A stretch of 64,000 bases of DNA from CAVRTM01 sp963696105 (lineage in GTDB: Bacteria; Actinomycetota; Actinomycetes; Actinomycetales; Dermatophilaceae), in contig CAVOIP010000002.1 of assembly GCA_963696105.1 (NCBI GenBank), forward strand, positions 434,001 to 498,000, written 5' to 3'. Positions 24,821-34,280 of the stretch are shown piece by piece. The translations under genes were made by a program, and so were the position numbers. Below the pieces are notes generated by a model. The model searched no databases. It was not told where the DNA came from and worked only from the letters and a program-made list of their open reading frames with translations. The number at the start of each line of letters is the position of its first letter. Positions within the stretch are counted from its first letter, which is position 1.

Positions 24821-26737
24821 GTGAAGCGCACCGCACCGGCAACCGCGGCTCTCCTGGCCTGCAGCGTGCTCGCGCCTGCGGCCACGTCGTCCGCGGCGGG
24901 CACCCCTGCTCCGCAGCAGGTGACCGGGACGGTGCAGACCGTCATCCGCGAGCAGCCGCCCGGCCTCCACCACGACGGCGGCGACCGGACCTCCACGGTG
25001 CTGCGCGTCGGGACCCGGGTCGTGCCGCTGACGGACGGGTCGCTGCCGGACGCCGAGTCCGGGGACCGGGTCACCGCCGCGTTGGTGCCGGCTGCGGAGG
25101 GCGCCTCGCACGTCCTGGCCGCCCGCACCCTGGCCGCCGCACCGAAAGCGGCCGTGTCGACCACCCAGTCGGTCTACCTCGCGATGGTGCTCCCGAAGGG
25201 CTTCACCAAGCCGGCGAGCGCCACGACAGCCGAGCAGATGGTGGCCAAGGCCTCGGCCTACTGGTCCAGCCAGACCGGCGGCCAGGTGAAGTTCGCGGTC
25301 GCGCAGGTGCTGAAGGACCCCATCACCTCGAAGTACTCCTGCGGGCAGACCGAGCAGATGTGGGCCGAGGCCACCTCGAAGCTGCCCGCGTCGCTCGGCC
25401 CTGACCACCACCTCGTCGTGGTGGCGCCGCCCGGCGCCTACACGTCCGGATGTGACTACGGCCTGGGCACCATCGGGGAGGGCGTGCACACCAGCGACAG
25501 CGCCGTGTTCGTCTCCGACCTCAACCCCTCGCTGTTCGCCCACGAGCTCGGGCACAACCTGGGGCTCTACCACTCCAACTCCCTGCGCTGCCGCACCTCG
25601 CAGGACTCGACGTATCTGGGCGCGTGGCCGGCCGCGTGCCACCAGGAGGAGTACGACGACCTGTTCGACGTCATGGGCTACTCCGGGACCGGCTACGGCG
25701 AGGGAAGCCTCAACGGCGTGCAGCTCGATGACCTGCACCTCCTCCCGACGGCCTTGCGCAGGATCACGGCCGCCGGCACCGTCAAGGTCCGCCTCGCACC
25801 GCTGTCCACGACCACGGCCGGTCGCGCGGTCCGCGTGACCGACTCCACGGGCGTGAGCTACGTGGTGCAGTACCGCACCCGCAGCGGCCGCGACGCCGCG
25901 GCAGCCGCCCTGCCGGACAAGCCCTCCTACGGCGTCGAGGTGCTGAGGGCGGACCCGACGGTCCCCGGCGGCGGGGGCAGCGACGTCCTGGACGCGACCC
26001 CGTCGACGCGGGTCGACGACTACACCCGCACCGTCCCCGTCGGCACCCTCTTCACCGCGGCGTCCAGGCGCCTGCTCGTCCACGTCACCTCCGCCGACGC
26101 CGCCGGCGCCTCCGTCACCATCTACAACGGCACGACGCTGCCGGCCGCAGTCCCCTCACGGGTCACCATCTCGATGCCCACCAAGGCGTCGTACGGCGGC
26201 GCCCTCACCGCGGCGACGAAGGTCACCGACCAGTTCGGCCGGCCCCGGTCGGGCTGGTCCGTGGTCCTGGAGAAGCTGCAGCGGGGCACGACGACCTGGA
26301 AGCCGGTCGCGACCCTGCGGACCACCGCCACGGGTACGGCGTCCTACCGGTTCGCCAACGGCCTCTCCGGCAGCTACCGCTGGGCCAGCGTGGCCACGCA
26401 TTCCGCGGCAGCGCGGTACTCCTCGTCCGTCGCCGTCAGCACGACCACGTCGCTCACCCTGAGCTCCGCGACGACCTCGGTGCTGCTCGGCCGGTCGGTC
26501 GGTCTGTCCGGGCGGGTCAACCACGCCTCGGTCCCGGCCGCCGTGGCCTACCTCCAGTACCGCAAGGGCGCCACGACGGCCTGGGTGACCGGGCCGCGCG
26601 CCACCGTCCGCTCCAGCGCGATCAGCGGCTGGCTGAAGCTTCCCCGCAAGGGCACCTATGACGTGCGCCTGTACCTGAAGTCGGGCACGGCATACGTGGG
26701 TGCGGCCTCCCCCAGCCGCCGGACCGTCGTGCGCTGA
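24821..26737 (+). CDS. Secreted zinc metallopeptidase with C-terminal beta repeats
   Basis: Secreted protein of 638 residues with a signal peptide (MKRTAPATAALLACSVLAP..., cleavage near residue 26). The metzincin motif HELGHNLGLYH begins at H241 (zinc ligands H241, H245, H251; catalytic E242), followed by a Met-turn FDVMGYSG about 40 residues later, so it is a reprolysin/gametolysin-like protease. Cysteines around the site (SLRCRT, AACHQ) could form a disulfide. The C-terminal ~210 residues look like two bacterial Ig-like or FlgD-like beta domains with Thr/Ser-rich strands (TTSVLLGRSVGLSGRV). GTG start at 24821 has only a weak ribosome site (AGGA). It stands alone; no inhibitor gene is adjacent. 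Substrate unknown. Confidence 0.85.
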   Translation: MKRTAPATAALLACSVLAPAATSSAAGTPAPQQVTGTVQTVIREQPPGLHHDGGDRTSTVLRVGTRVVPLTDGSLPDAESGDRVTAALVPAAEGASHVLAARTLAAAPKAAVSTTQSVYLAMVLPKGFTKPASATTAEQMVAKASAYWSSQTGGQVKFAVAQVLKDPITSKYSCGQTEQMWAEATSKLPASLGPDHHLVVVAPPGAYTSGCDYGLGTIGEGVHTSDSAVFVSDLNPSLFAHELGHNLGLYHSNSLRCRTSQDSTYLGAWPAACHQEEYDDLFDVMGYSGTGYGEGSLNGVQLDDLHLLPTALRRITAAGTVKVRLAPLSTTTAGRAVRVTDSTGVSYVVQYRTRSGRDAAAAALPDKPSYGVEVLRADPTVPGGGGSDVLDATPSTRVDDYTRTVPVGTLFTAASRRLLVHVTSADAAGASVTIYNGTTLPAAVPSRVTISMPTKASYGGALTAATKVTDQFGRPRSGWSVVLEKLQRGTTTWKPVATLRTTATGTASYRFANGLSGSYRWASVATHSAAARYSSSVAVSTTTSLTLSSATTSVLLGRSVGLSGRVNHASVPAAVAYLQYRKGATTAWVTGPRATVRSSAISGWLKLPRKGTYDVRLYLKSGTAYVGAASPSRRTVVR

Positions 26738-26778
26738 CCCCGGCCCGGTGAGCTGCCGGCGCCCCGCGGCCCGGGAGG

Positions 26779-27786
26779 TCAGGCCGGCGGGGGTGCGGTG
26801 GAGCCCCGCACCACGAGCTCGCAGCTGACGGTCTGGTCGACCGCTGCGGCGGCGTCCCCCTCCAGCAAGCGCAGCAGCATCTCCCCTGCCAGCCGGCCCT
26901 GCCGCGTCACGTCCTGGCGCACCGTCGTCAGGTCCAGCACGCCGGAGAGGGCGTTGTCGTCGATCCCCACGACGGAGACGTCGCGCGGGACGTCCAGGCC
27001 CAGCCGGCGCGCCGCCGACAGCACGCCGAACGCCATCTCGTCCGAGGCCGCCACCACCGCAGTGGGCCGGCGTCCGGCCGAGAGCAGCGGGGTCGCCACC
27101 TCCAGCGCGCCGGTCGCGGTCCAGTCGCTCTCCACCACCCAGGCGGGAGGGCAGACCAGGCCGTGCTGGGCCAGTCGTTCGGTGAAGGCCCCGAACCGGT
27201 CCCGGGGTGTCTGGACGTGCGGTGCCGAGCTCGGCACGGTGCCCACGTAGGCGATGTCGCGGTGCCCGAGGGACAGGACGTGCTCGACCGCCAGGGCCAT
27301 CGCGCCGCGGTCGTCGATGCGCACGGAAGGCCAGCCACCGCTCTGGTTGCCCACGGTGACGACGGGCAGCTGCAGCCGCTCCACCAGCACGCGCTCCTGG
27401 GCGTCCATGGGGATGTCGAGCAGGATGACGCCGTCGACCCGTTTCGAGAGCATCGTCTGCGTCAGCCGCATCCTGTGGTCGAGGCGGTCGCTCTCGAGGT
27501 CCAGCAGCAGCACGTGGTGGTCGTGGGCCCGAAGCGCCTTCTCGATGCCGCTGATCAGCTCCGCGAAGAACCACCGGGTGAGGAACGGCACCACCACACC
27601 CACGACGTGGGTCCGCCCGGAGGCAAGCGAGGTGGCCGTCGGCGAGGCCACGTAGTGCAGCTCCTGCGCCACGCGGACGACACGGGCCCGGGTCTGCGGG
27701 CTGACCCGGTCCAGCCCGCGCAGGGCCCGCGAGACCGTGGCCACCGAGACGCCCGCCTCTCTCGCGACGTCGGTGATCGTGGCCAT
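26779..27786 (-). CDS. LacI family transcriptional regulator
   Basis: Sugar-responsive repressor. N-terminal helix-turn-helix and hinge (ITDVAREAGVSVATVSRALRG, split, residues 4-24; hinge about 45-60) followed by a periplasmic-binding-fold effector domain with GVVVPFLTRWFFAELISGIE, LDIPMDAQE, VAASDEMAFGVL and VSVVGIDDNALSG. The 335 residues are standard. It is the last gene of the ABC importer operon, 2 nt beyond the small membrane gene, and a LacI-type palindrome lies in the operon promoter at 31475-31484, so it most likely represses the operon it belongs to. The sugar is not inferable. Confidence 0.93.
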   Translation of the reverse strand: MATITDVAREAGVSVATVSRALRGLDRVSPQTRARVVRVAQELHYVASPTATSLASGRTHVVGVVVPFLTRWFFAELISGIEKALRAHDHHVLLLDLESDRLDHRMRLTQTMLSKRVDGVILLDIPMDAQERVLVERLQLPVVTVGNQSGGWPSVRIDDRGAMALAVEHVLSLGHRDIAYVGTVPSSAPHVQTPRDRFGAFTERLAQHGLVCPPAWVVESDWTATGALEVATPLLSAGRRPTAVVAASDEMAFGVLSAARRLGLDVPRDVSVVGIDDNALSGVLDLTTVRQDVTRQGRLAGEMLLRLLEGDAAAAVDQTVSCELVVRGSTAPPPA

Positions 27787-27788
27787 GC

Positions 27789-28016
27789 CTACAGTCTGAC
27801 GCTGCGGCGCGCCCGGACGACGAGTCCGAGCACCAGGAGCAGGACGGCCAGGACGACGGCGGCGAAACCCGCCGGCTCCCCGCGCAGCTCCAGGACCACG
27901 GTCTGGACGAGCGCCATGACCGTGAAGAAGCCCACGATCCCGATCAGCATCTCCAGCCGCTGGGCCCGGGCCCGCGGATGGCTGCCGGTGCCGCCGCCGG
28001 GGTTGAAGAGCCTCAC
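27789..28016 (-). CDS. Small two-helix membrane protein in the sugar ABC operon
   Basis: A 75-residue protein with a basic N-terminus (HPRARAQRLE) and two hydrophobic segments (about 23-42 and 50-68) joined by LELRGEPAG, ending RARRSVRL. GTG start at 28016 lies 22 nt after the second permease stop, and its TAG is 2 nt before lacI, so it is embedded in the operon. I do not recognise a family. Hydrophobic pattern, spacing and lack of overlap with its neighbours support it as a real gene; a role as transporter accessory subunit is speculation. Confidence 0.7.
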   Translation of the reverse strand: MRLFNPGGGTGSHPRARAQRLEMLIGIVGFFTVMALVQTVVLELRGEPAGFAAVVLAVLLLVLGLVVRARRSVRL

Positions 28017-28038
28017 CGCGCCGACCTCCCTGCGCGCG

Positions 28039-28940
28039 TCACCCCTTCACGCCCCCGGCCGTGAGGCCTGAGACGATCGCCCGCTGGAACAGCAGCACCA
28101 TGATGATCAGCGGCACCGTGACGATGGTGCCTGCGGCCATGACGGTGGTGTACGGCTCCTGGTGCGGCTGGGCGCCGGTGAAGTTGGCGATGGCGACGGT
28201 GACCGGTGTCGTCTTGCCGGTGGCGAACTGCTGGGAGAGCAGGTACTCGTTCCAGGAGCTGATGAACGCGAGGATCGCGGTGGTGAACAGCCCGGGCGCG
28301 GCCAGCGGCAGCATGATGCGGCGGAAGGCCTGCGCCTGCGTGCAGCCGTCCATGCGCGCGGACTCCTCGAGCTCCCACGGCATCTCGCTGAAGAAGGCCG
28401 TCAGGGTGTAGACGGTCAGCGGCAGCGCGAAGGAGATGTTGGGGATGATCAGCGCCTGGTAGTTCCAGCCGTTGAGCCAGCCGAGGCTGGAGAACAGCTG
28501 GAACAGCGGGGAGACGAGCGCCACCCCCGGGAACATGGACGCGCCCAGGATCACCCCGAGCACGGCGTACTTGCCGGGGAAGTCGAGGCGGGACAGGGCG
28601 TAGGCGGCGAAGACTCCGACGAGCATCGCCACGGCCGTGGTGACCACGCCGATGACCACGCTGTTGACCAGCGCGCGGCCGAGGTGGTTGCCGAGGTCCG
28701 TGGACAGGGCCGTGCGGAAGTTGTCCAGCGTGACATGACTGGGCCAGGGCGTGGTCTCGAAGGTGTAGCCGACCTGCCGGAAGGCCGTCACGACCATCCA
28801 GTAGAACGGCGCCAGGCCCCAGATCACGATGAGGACCAGGCCGAGGTAGCCGCGCACCTTGGCGCCGCGGTTGCTCCTGAAGCGGTACTCGCGGGTCTCA
28901 TCGGAGGCCGCGGCAGCGGTGGCCGGAAGGGCTTCGACGC

Positions 28941-28944
<4 letters not shown>
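28039..28944 (-). CDS. Carbohydrate ABC transporter permease (MalG type)
   Basis: Inner-membrane permease with six predicted segments, 301 residues. The EAA loop that docks the ATPase is visible as EESARMDGCTQAQAFRRIMLP (about 212-232, split here), and the C-terminus ends with RAIVSGLTAGGVKG, a hallmark of MalG/SugB-type sugar permeases. ATG at 28944 overlaps the stop of the upstream permease (ATGA). The sugar substrate cannot be read from sequence; the family covers maltose, trehalose, chitobiose and other oligosaccharides. Confidence 0.93.
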
Positions 28945-30014
<1,070 letters not shown>

Positions 30015-30049
30015 GGGATCTCCTGCGCTCGGGCTTCGGGAAGCCGGCG

Positions 30050-30087
30050 GGACGGGGCGGGGGCGGCGTGAGCCACCCCCGCCCGTC
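30050..30087 (-). promoter_or_regulatory. Intra-operon stem-loop between binding protein and permease
   Basis: GGACGGGGCGGGGGC at 30050-30064 can pair with CCCCCGCCCGTC at 30076-30087, with one bulge, on the transcript just past the binding-protein stop. Such hairpins after the binding-protein gene commonly stabilise its mRNA or attenuate read-through, giving excess binding protein over permease. No U-tract is present, so partial termination is uncertain. Confidence 0.5.
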
Positions 30088-30102
30088 GGGACTGCTGGCC
30101 GG

Positions 30103-31398
30103 TCAGCCCTGCGAGGCGGACTGGATGGCGTTCTGCATGTCGGTGATGGCCTGGTCGACCGGCTTCTCACCCTTGATCGCGGCGTACGCGTTGTCCTGGA
30201 CCGCCTTGGTCACCGCGGGGTAGAACGGCGTGACGGGGCGCGGCACGGCGTTCTTGATGGAGGTCAGCAGGGTCGGGAGGTAGGGGTACTTCGCGACGAG
30301 CTGCTTGTCCTCGTAGATGGCGCCGACGACCGGGGCCAGCGAGCCCTTCTCCATGAAGAACTTCTGCTGGGCGTCCTCCTCGATGAACTTGAGGAACTCA
30401 AAAGCGGTGCCCTTGTGCTTGGAGTAGACGCTGATGCCCTCGCTGTGACCGCCGAGGCTGGAGGCACCAGGGCCCGAGACGCCCGGCAGCGGAGCCACGC
30501 CGAACTTGTCCTTGACCTTGGAGGAGCCGTCGGTCTTGGCCAGGTTGTAGACGTAGGGCCAGTTGCGCAGGAACAGCAGCTTGCCGTCCTCGAATGCCTG
30601 GCGACCCTGCTCCTCCTGGAAGGTGATGGCCTCCTTGGGGATGTCGCCGTTCTTGTAGTGGTCGGCGAGCATCTGCAGGCCCTTCTTGGCCTCAGGGCTG
30701 TTGACGGTGGCCTTGCCCGACTCGTCGACGATCTTGCCGCCCATCGTGTTGATGGCCTCAGCGGCGTTGACGGTCAGCCCCTCGTACTTGGCCGACTGCC
30801 CGGCGTAGCAGCCGATGTTGTTCTTCTTGGCGATGGAGCACATGCCCCACATCTCGTCGAGGGTCTTCGGCGGCGTCGGGACGAGGTCCTTGCGGTAGTA
30901 GAGCAGGCCGCCGTCGCTGGCGAACGGGGCCGCGTAGAGCTTGCCGTTGTACGTCGCCGCCGCGACGGTCGGCTTCAGCAGCTTGGAGGTGTCGATGGCG
31001 AACGCGCCCTCGAGCGGCGTCAGCCAGCCCTTGGCGGCGAACTCCGCGGTCCACACCACGTCCGTGGTGACGATGTCGTAGCTGGCGTCCTTGGCCTGCA
31101 TGTGCTGCACGATGTCGTCGTGCTGCTGGTCGGCGTTGTCGGACTGCTCCTTGAGCGTGACCTTCTCGCTGGGGTGGGCCGCGTTCCACCTCGCGATGGT
31201 CGGCGCCCAGACGTTGCTGTTGTCCTTGCCGGTCACGAAGGTGATCGGACCCTTGCTGCTGGCGTCGGCCTTTGCCGCGCCGCCACCGCCGCTGGACGAG
31301 GAGCTGTCGCCCCCGCCGCACGCGGCCGTTCCCAGCGCCACGGCGACAGCGGTGGCGAACAGGACCTGTGTGCGGCGTCTTGTGATCTTTCGGGCCAT
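30103..31398 (-). CDS. Sugar ABC transporter substrate-binding lipoprotein
   Basis: Extracellular solute-binding protein of family 1, 431 residues. The N-terminus MARKITRRRTQVLFATAVAV is a lipoprotein signal with lipobox LGTAAC (lipid-modified Cys near residue 27) followed by a Ser/Gly-rich tether. Downstream are typical folds: ITFVTGKDNSNVWAPTIARWN, YDIVTTDVVWTAEFAAKGWL, LYAAPFASDGGLLYYRKDL, FEDGKLLFLRNWPYVYNLA. ATG at 31398 has GGAGA 9 nt upstream. It is the first gene of the importer operon and has a LacI-type operator about 75 nt upstream. No ABC ATPase or glycoside hydrolase is encoded nearby, so a shared MsiK-like ATPase elsewhere is expected. Confidence 0.93.
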   Translation of the reverse strand: MARKITRRRTQVLFATAVAVALGTAACGGGDSSSSSGGGGAAKADASSKGPITFVTGKDNSNVWAPTIARWNAAHPSEKVTLKEQSDNADQQHDDIVQHMQAKDASYDIVTTDVVWTAEFAAKGWLTPLEGAFAIDTSKLLKPTVAAATYNGKLYAAPFASDGGLLYYRKDLVPTPPKTLDEMWGMCSIAKKNNIGCYAGQSAKYEGLTVNAAEAINTMGGKIVDESGKATVNSPEAKKGLQMLADHYKNGDIPKEAITFQEEQGRQAFEDGKLLFLRNWPYVYNLAKTDGSSKVKDKFGVAPLPGVSGPGASSLGGHSEGISVYSKHKGTAFEFLKFIEEDAQQKFFMEKGSLAPVVGAIYEDKQLVAKYPYLPTLLTSIKNAVPRPVTPFYPAVTKAVQDNAYAAIKGEKPVDQAITDMQNAIQSASQG

Positions 31399-31470
31399 CA
31401 GGCCGTCTCCGTTTCGCTCTGGACGTGCCGACGGCGGTCCCGCGTCGGCACTGAGGGAAGTGCGGGACTG

Positions 31471-31499
31471 AGTAAAAGCGCTTTCGCAAGGTCTCGCAA
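31471..31499 (-). promoter_or_regulatory. Promoter and LacI operator of the sugar importer operon
   Basis: TTGCGA (31499-31494) and TTTACT (31476-31471) are spaced 17 bp on the minus strand. The perfect palindrome AAAGCGCTTT (31475-31484) overlaps the -10 side of the spacer, extended on one side to GCGAAAGCGCTTTTAC, which closely matches LacI-family operators with their central CG. Repressor bound here would block RNA polymerase. The natural regulator is the LacI protein encoded at the end of this operon. Confidence 0.8.
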
Positions 31500-31544
31500 G
31501 AGATTCGGGCACCACAGCGGTAACGATCGCGTAACCGGCCGCTG

Positions 31545-31967
31545 CTACGGCACGCCCGCTCCCCCGGCGAGCCCGACGTGCAGCAGGCGGAACTCGCGCC
31601 GGTGCAGGAGGCGCAGGACCAGTGCCGCCGGGTTGCCGTAGGCCCGGATGCCGGCGGCGGCCTCACAGGGCTCGATCCGGTCGACCCGGTACTCCGCGCC
31701 GCCGGAGACGACGACACAGCCGCCCGCTGCGACGACGTTGCGGTACCAGCTCACGCTCGTCCCGTAGGTGAGCTCGGCGACGAAGCCCTGGGGCACGCGC
31801 GCGAGGATCACCGGTGTCTCGTAGGTCCGGCCGCTCCTGCGCCCGACGTGACGCACGAGCGAGAAGGGGCCACGTCCCGAGCGCGCGATGCGGATGGTGA
31901 GGCGGTTGAGGGTGTTCTTGAGCAACCACAGAAATCGCCGCTTGACGCGGTCTCGGTCGACGGTCAT
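31545..31967 (-). CDS. Deazaflavin (F420)-dependent nitroreductase-family protein
   Basis: Protein of 140 residues of the DUF385/DDN family: split-barrel FMN/F420-binding fold. Visible family traits are a basic amphipathic N-terminus (VKRRFLWLLKNTLNRL), SLVRHVGRRSGRTYETPVIL with the phosphate-contacting HVGRRSG-type loop (about 38-55), and VSWYRNVVAAGGCVVV, the conserved WYxNL-like segment. Members reduce quinones, nitroimidazoles or aflatoxin-like substrates with reduced F420; the substrate here is unknown. It is read away from the importer operon's promoter side and stands alone. Confidence 0.85.
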   Translation of the reverse strand: MTVDRDRVKRRFLWLLKNTLNRLTIRIARSGRGPFSLVRHVGRRSGRTYETPVILARVPQGFVAELTYGTSVSWYRNVVAAGGCVVVSGGAEYRVDRIEPCEAAAGIRAYGNPAALVLRLLHRREFRLLHVGLAGGAGVP

Positions 31968-32245
31968 CGGGGTCCCCTCCCACGGATGTCAGTTCCGCTG
32001 GCCGAATCATGCGGACCGGGTGGCACCACCGACAACCCCCGCGCGGTGTGGGGAACCCAGCTCGGAGGGCTCCACGGTTGTCACCGCAGCCGGTCCGGTG
32101 TCGGATGGTCAGCGCGGGTGGGGTGGGCCCGGAGCGCAGCAGGCACCGCGGAGTCCGGTGACCACGGCCCGGGGCTCCGCCGTACTGCCGGCACGGGTCC
32201 GGCGGAGACTCACCGTGACCCACAGCGACCAACCGGGAGGTCATC

Positions 32246-32722
32246 GTGATCGGACGCCTGCACCACATCGTCCTCGACTGCCCCGACCCCATGGCGCTGG
32301 CCGGCTTCTACGCCGCGCTCCTCGGGTGGCCAGTCACCTACACCAGCAGCGACTGGGTCGTCGTCGCGCAGACCGAGCACCATTCCGGGATCGCGCTCCA
32401 GCGCGCCCCGGACCACGTGCCGCCCGTGTGGGGCGATGCCGCGCGGCCCCAGCAGGTACATGTGGACGTCATGGTGGACGACCGGTCTGCGGCGCACGAG
32501 CAGGTGCTCGCCCTCGGCGCTCGGCGCCTCACGCCGGACGGCGCCCCGGGGGACGTCTACGCCGACCCCGCGGGCCACCCGTTCTGCCTCATCGACGTCC
32601 CGTCGTGGGCGCCGCCCGTCCACGGAGCCGGCCCGGGTCTGGACGACGTCCGCGCTCGGGCCTCCTCCTCACACCCCTCCCGACACACCGCTCCGGTGCC
32701 GCCGCGGACAGGACCGGGGTGA
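32246..32722 (+). CDS. VOC family (glyoxalase-like) protein
   Basis: Vicinal-oxygen-chelate fold protein of 158 residues with two beta-alpha-beta-beta modules: GRLHHIVLDCPDPMALAGFYAALLGWPV (split, 3-30) and VHVDVMVDDRSAAHEQVLALGARRL (about 72-96), ending DPAGHPFCLID, the usual C-terminal metal-site strand. Metal ligands would include the first-module histidine and the late HPFC region. A ~38-residue Ser/Pro/Arg-rich tail follows the fold. GTG start at 32246 has GGGAGG 8 nt upstream. The reaction is unknown. It converges on the amidase gene. Confidence 0.85.
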   Translation: MIGRLHHIVLDCPDPMALAGFYAALLGWPVTYTSSDWVVVAQTEHHSGIALQRAPDHVPPVWGDAARPQQVHVDVMVDDRSAAHEQVLALGARRLTPDGAPGDVYADPAGHPFCLIDVPSWAPPVHGAGPGLDDVRARASSSHPSRHTAPVPPRTGPG

Positions 32723-32734
32723 GCCGCAGGAGCG

Positions 32735-34195
32735 TCAGCGCGCGCCCGCTGCAGGAGCGAGCAACGGCGGAGGGCTCCCGTCCATGACGGGGCTCGCTGC
32801 CTCGTAGGCGTGGGCGATCCGCAGGACGTCATGGTCACCGTGACGCCTCCCGATGATCTGGACGCCCGTCGGCAGCCCTCGCGCATCGAAGCCCGCGGGC
32901 ATGGCCGCCACCGGGTGGCCGGCCATCGTCCACGGGACGACGGTCTCCATCCACCGGTGGTAGGTGTCCATGGGCCGGCCGTCGATCGCCTCCGGCCAGT
33001 GCACCGACTTGTCGAACGGGAACACCTGGGCGCTGGGCGCCACGACGAAGTCGTAGCTCTCGAACATCTCGACCAGCGCGGCATACCAGGCGTCTCGGGC
33101 GGCGGCCGCCCGCGTGAGGTCGAGGGCGGTGAGGCGGAGCCCGTGCTCGATCTCCCAGACCAGCTCGGGCTTCATCAACGCACGCGTTGCCGGGTCCTCG
33201 TAGAGGTCCGCGTAGCGCAGGTTCCCCCAGGAGCGCCACGCCAGGTACGACTGCCAGATGTCCTGCGGGGCGAAGCTCGGCAGCGCCGGCTCGACCTCGC
33301 ACCCGAGGTGCCCGAAGGTCGCAAGCGCCGACTCGCACAGCGCGAGCACCCCGGGCTCGGTCGCGAGGTAGCCGTCCCAGTCACCGATCCAGGCGATCCG
33401 CGTCCGCCGGAAGTCGCGGTCCAGGTCGGCCGACAGGTGCGCCGGGTCGTCGTCGATGCCGAGGGGCGCGGAGGTATCGGGCCCAGCCATGGTCGACAGC
33501 AGCTGAGCGACATCGGCCGTCGTACGCCCCATCGGGCCGTTCACACTGCCGTAGGGGATGAATCCCGGCTCCGGGACCCGGCCCCAGGAGGGCCGGAGAC
33601 CGATGACGTGGTTGAAGGCAGGTGGGTTGCGCAGCGATCCCATGTTGTCGGACCCGTCCGCGACCGGGACCATCCGGGCCGCCAGGGCGGCGGCTCCGCC
33701 GCCGCTGCTGCCGCCCGCGGTGCGCGACGGGTCCCAAGGATTTCCGGTGGTGCCCCACACCTCGTTGTAGGTCTGGGACCCGAGGCCGAACTCGGGCGTG
33801 TTGGACTTGCCGATGATGACGGCGCCGGCCGCCCGGATGCGGGCGACGGCGAGATCGTCGGCCTCGGCGACGCGGTCCGCGAAGATCCGTGACCCCGAGG
33901 TGTATGGCAGGCCCCTGGCCGCGGCCAGGTCCTTGACCGCATGCGGGAAGCCGTGCATCCAACCGCGGCTGTGACCGCTCGCCAGCTCGTTGTCGCGCTG
34001 CCGCGCCTCGGCCAGCAGCTCCTCGCGGTCGCGGAGTGCGACGATCGCGTTGAGCACCGGGTTGTACCGGTCGATCTGCGCCAGGTAGGCGGTCATCACG
34101 TCGACGCACGACACCTCGCGCCGGTGGATGAGGCCCGAGAGCTCGAGCGCCGAGTGCTCGACGAGACGTGCCTGCTCTGCCGTCGGGTCGCTCAC
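32735..34195 (-). CDS. Amidase signature family hydrolase
   Basis: Amidase of 486 residues with the Ser-cisSer-Lys catalytic triad: K88 in HAVKDL, cis-Ser near 163 in AGGSSGGG, and nucleophile near S187 in DGSDNMGSLRNPPAF. The usual DGGGSIR loop is here DGSDNMGSLR, a common variant among bacterial amidases of this branch. The large C-terminal domain contains LATFGHLGCEVE and TMAGHPVAAMPAGF. These enzymes hydrolyse diverse amides (acylamides, indoleacetamide, 6-aminohexanoate-type dimers); substrate not inferable. It reads away from the fatty-acid transporter gene 85 nt upstream with the same orientation, so the two may be co-transcribed. Confidence 0.9.
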   Translation of the reverse strand: MSDPTAEQARLVEHSALELSGLIHRREVSCVDVMTAYLAQIDRYNPVLNAIVALRDREELLAEARQRDNELASGHSRGWMHGFPHAVKDLAAARGLPYTSGSRIFADRVAEADDLAVARIRAAGAVIIGKSNTPEFGLGSQTYNEVWGTTGNPWDPSRTAGGSSGGGAAALAARMVPVADGSDNMGSLRNPPAFNHVIGLRPSWGRVPEPGFIPYGSVNGPMGRTTADVAQLLSTMAGPDTSAPLGIDDDPAHLSADLDRDFRRTRIAWIGDWDGYLATEPGVLALCESALATFGHLGCEVEPALPSFAPQDIWQSYLAWRSWGNLRYADLYEDPATRALMKPELVWEIEHGLRLTALDLTRAAAARDAWYAALVEMFESYDFVVAPSAQVFPFDKSVHWPEAIDGRPMDTYHRWMETVVPWTMAGHPVAAMPAGFDARGLPTGVQIIGRRHGDHDVLRIAHAYEAASPVMDGSPPPLLAPAAGAR

Positions 34196-34280
34196 GCCAC
34201 GTCACTCCGCTTCAGCACGGGACTGTCCGAACACCGTACGCCCAGGGCTCGTTGCGCTCCTGCCCGGCGTGACAGCCGGC

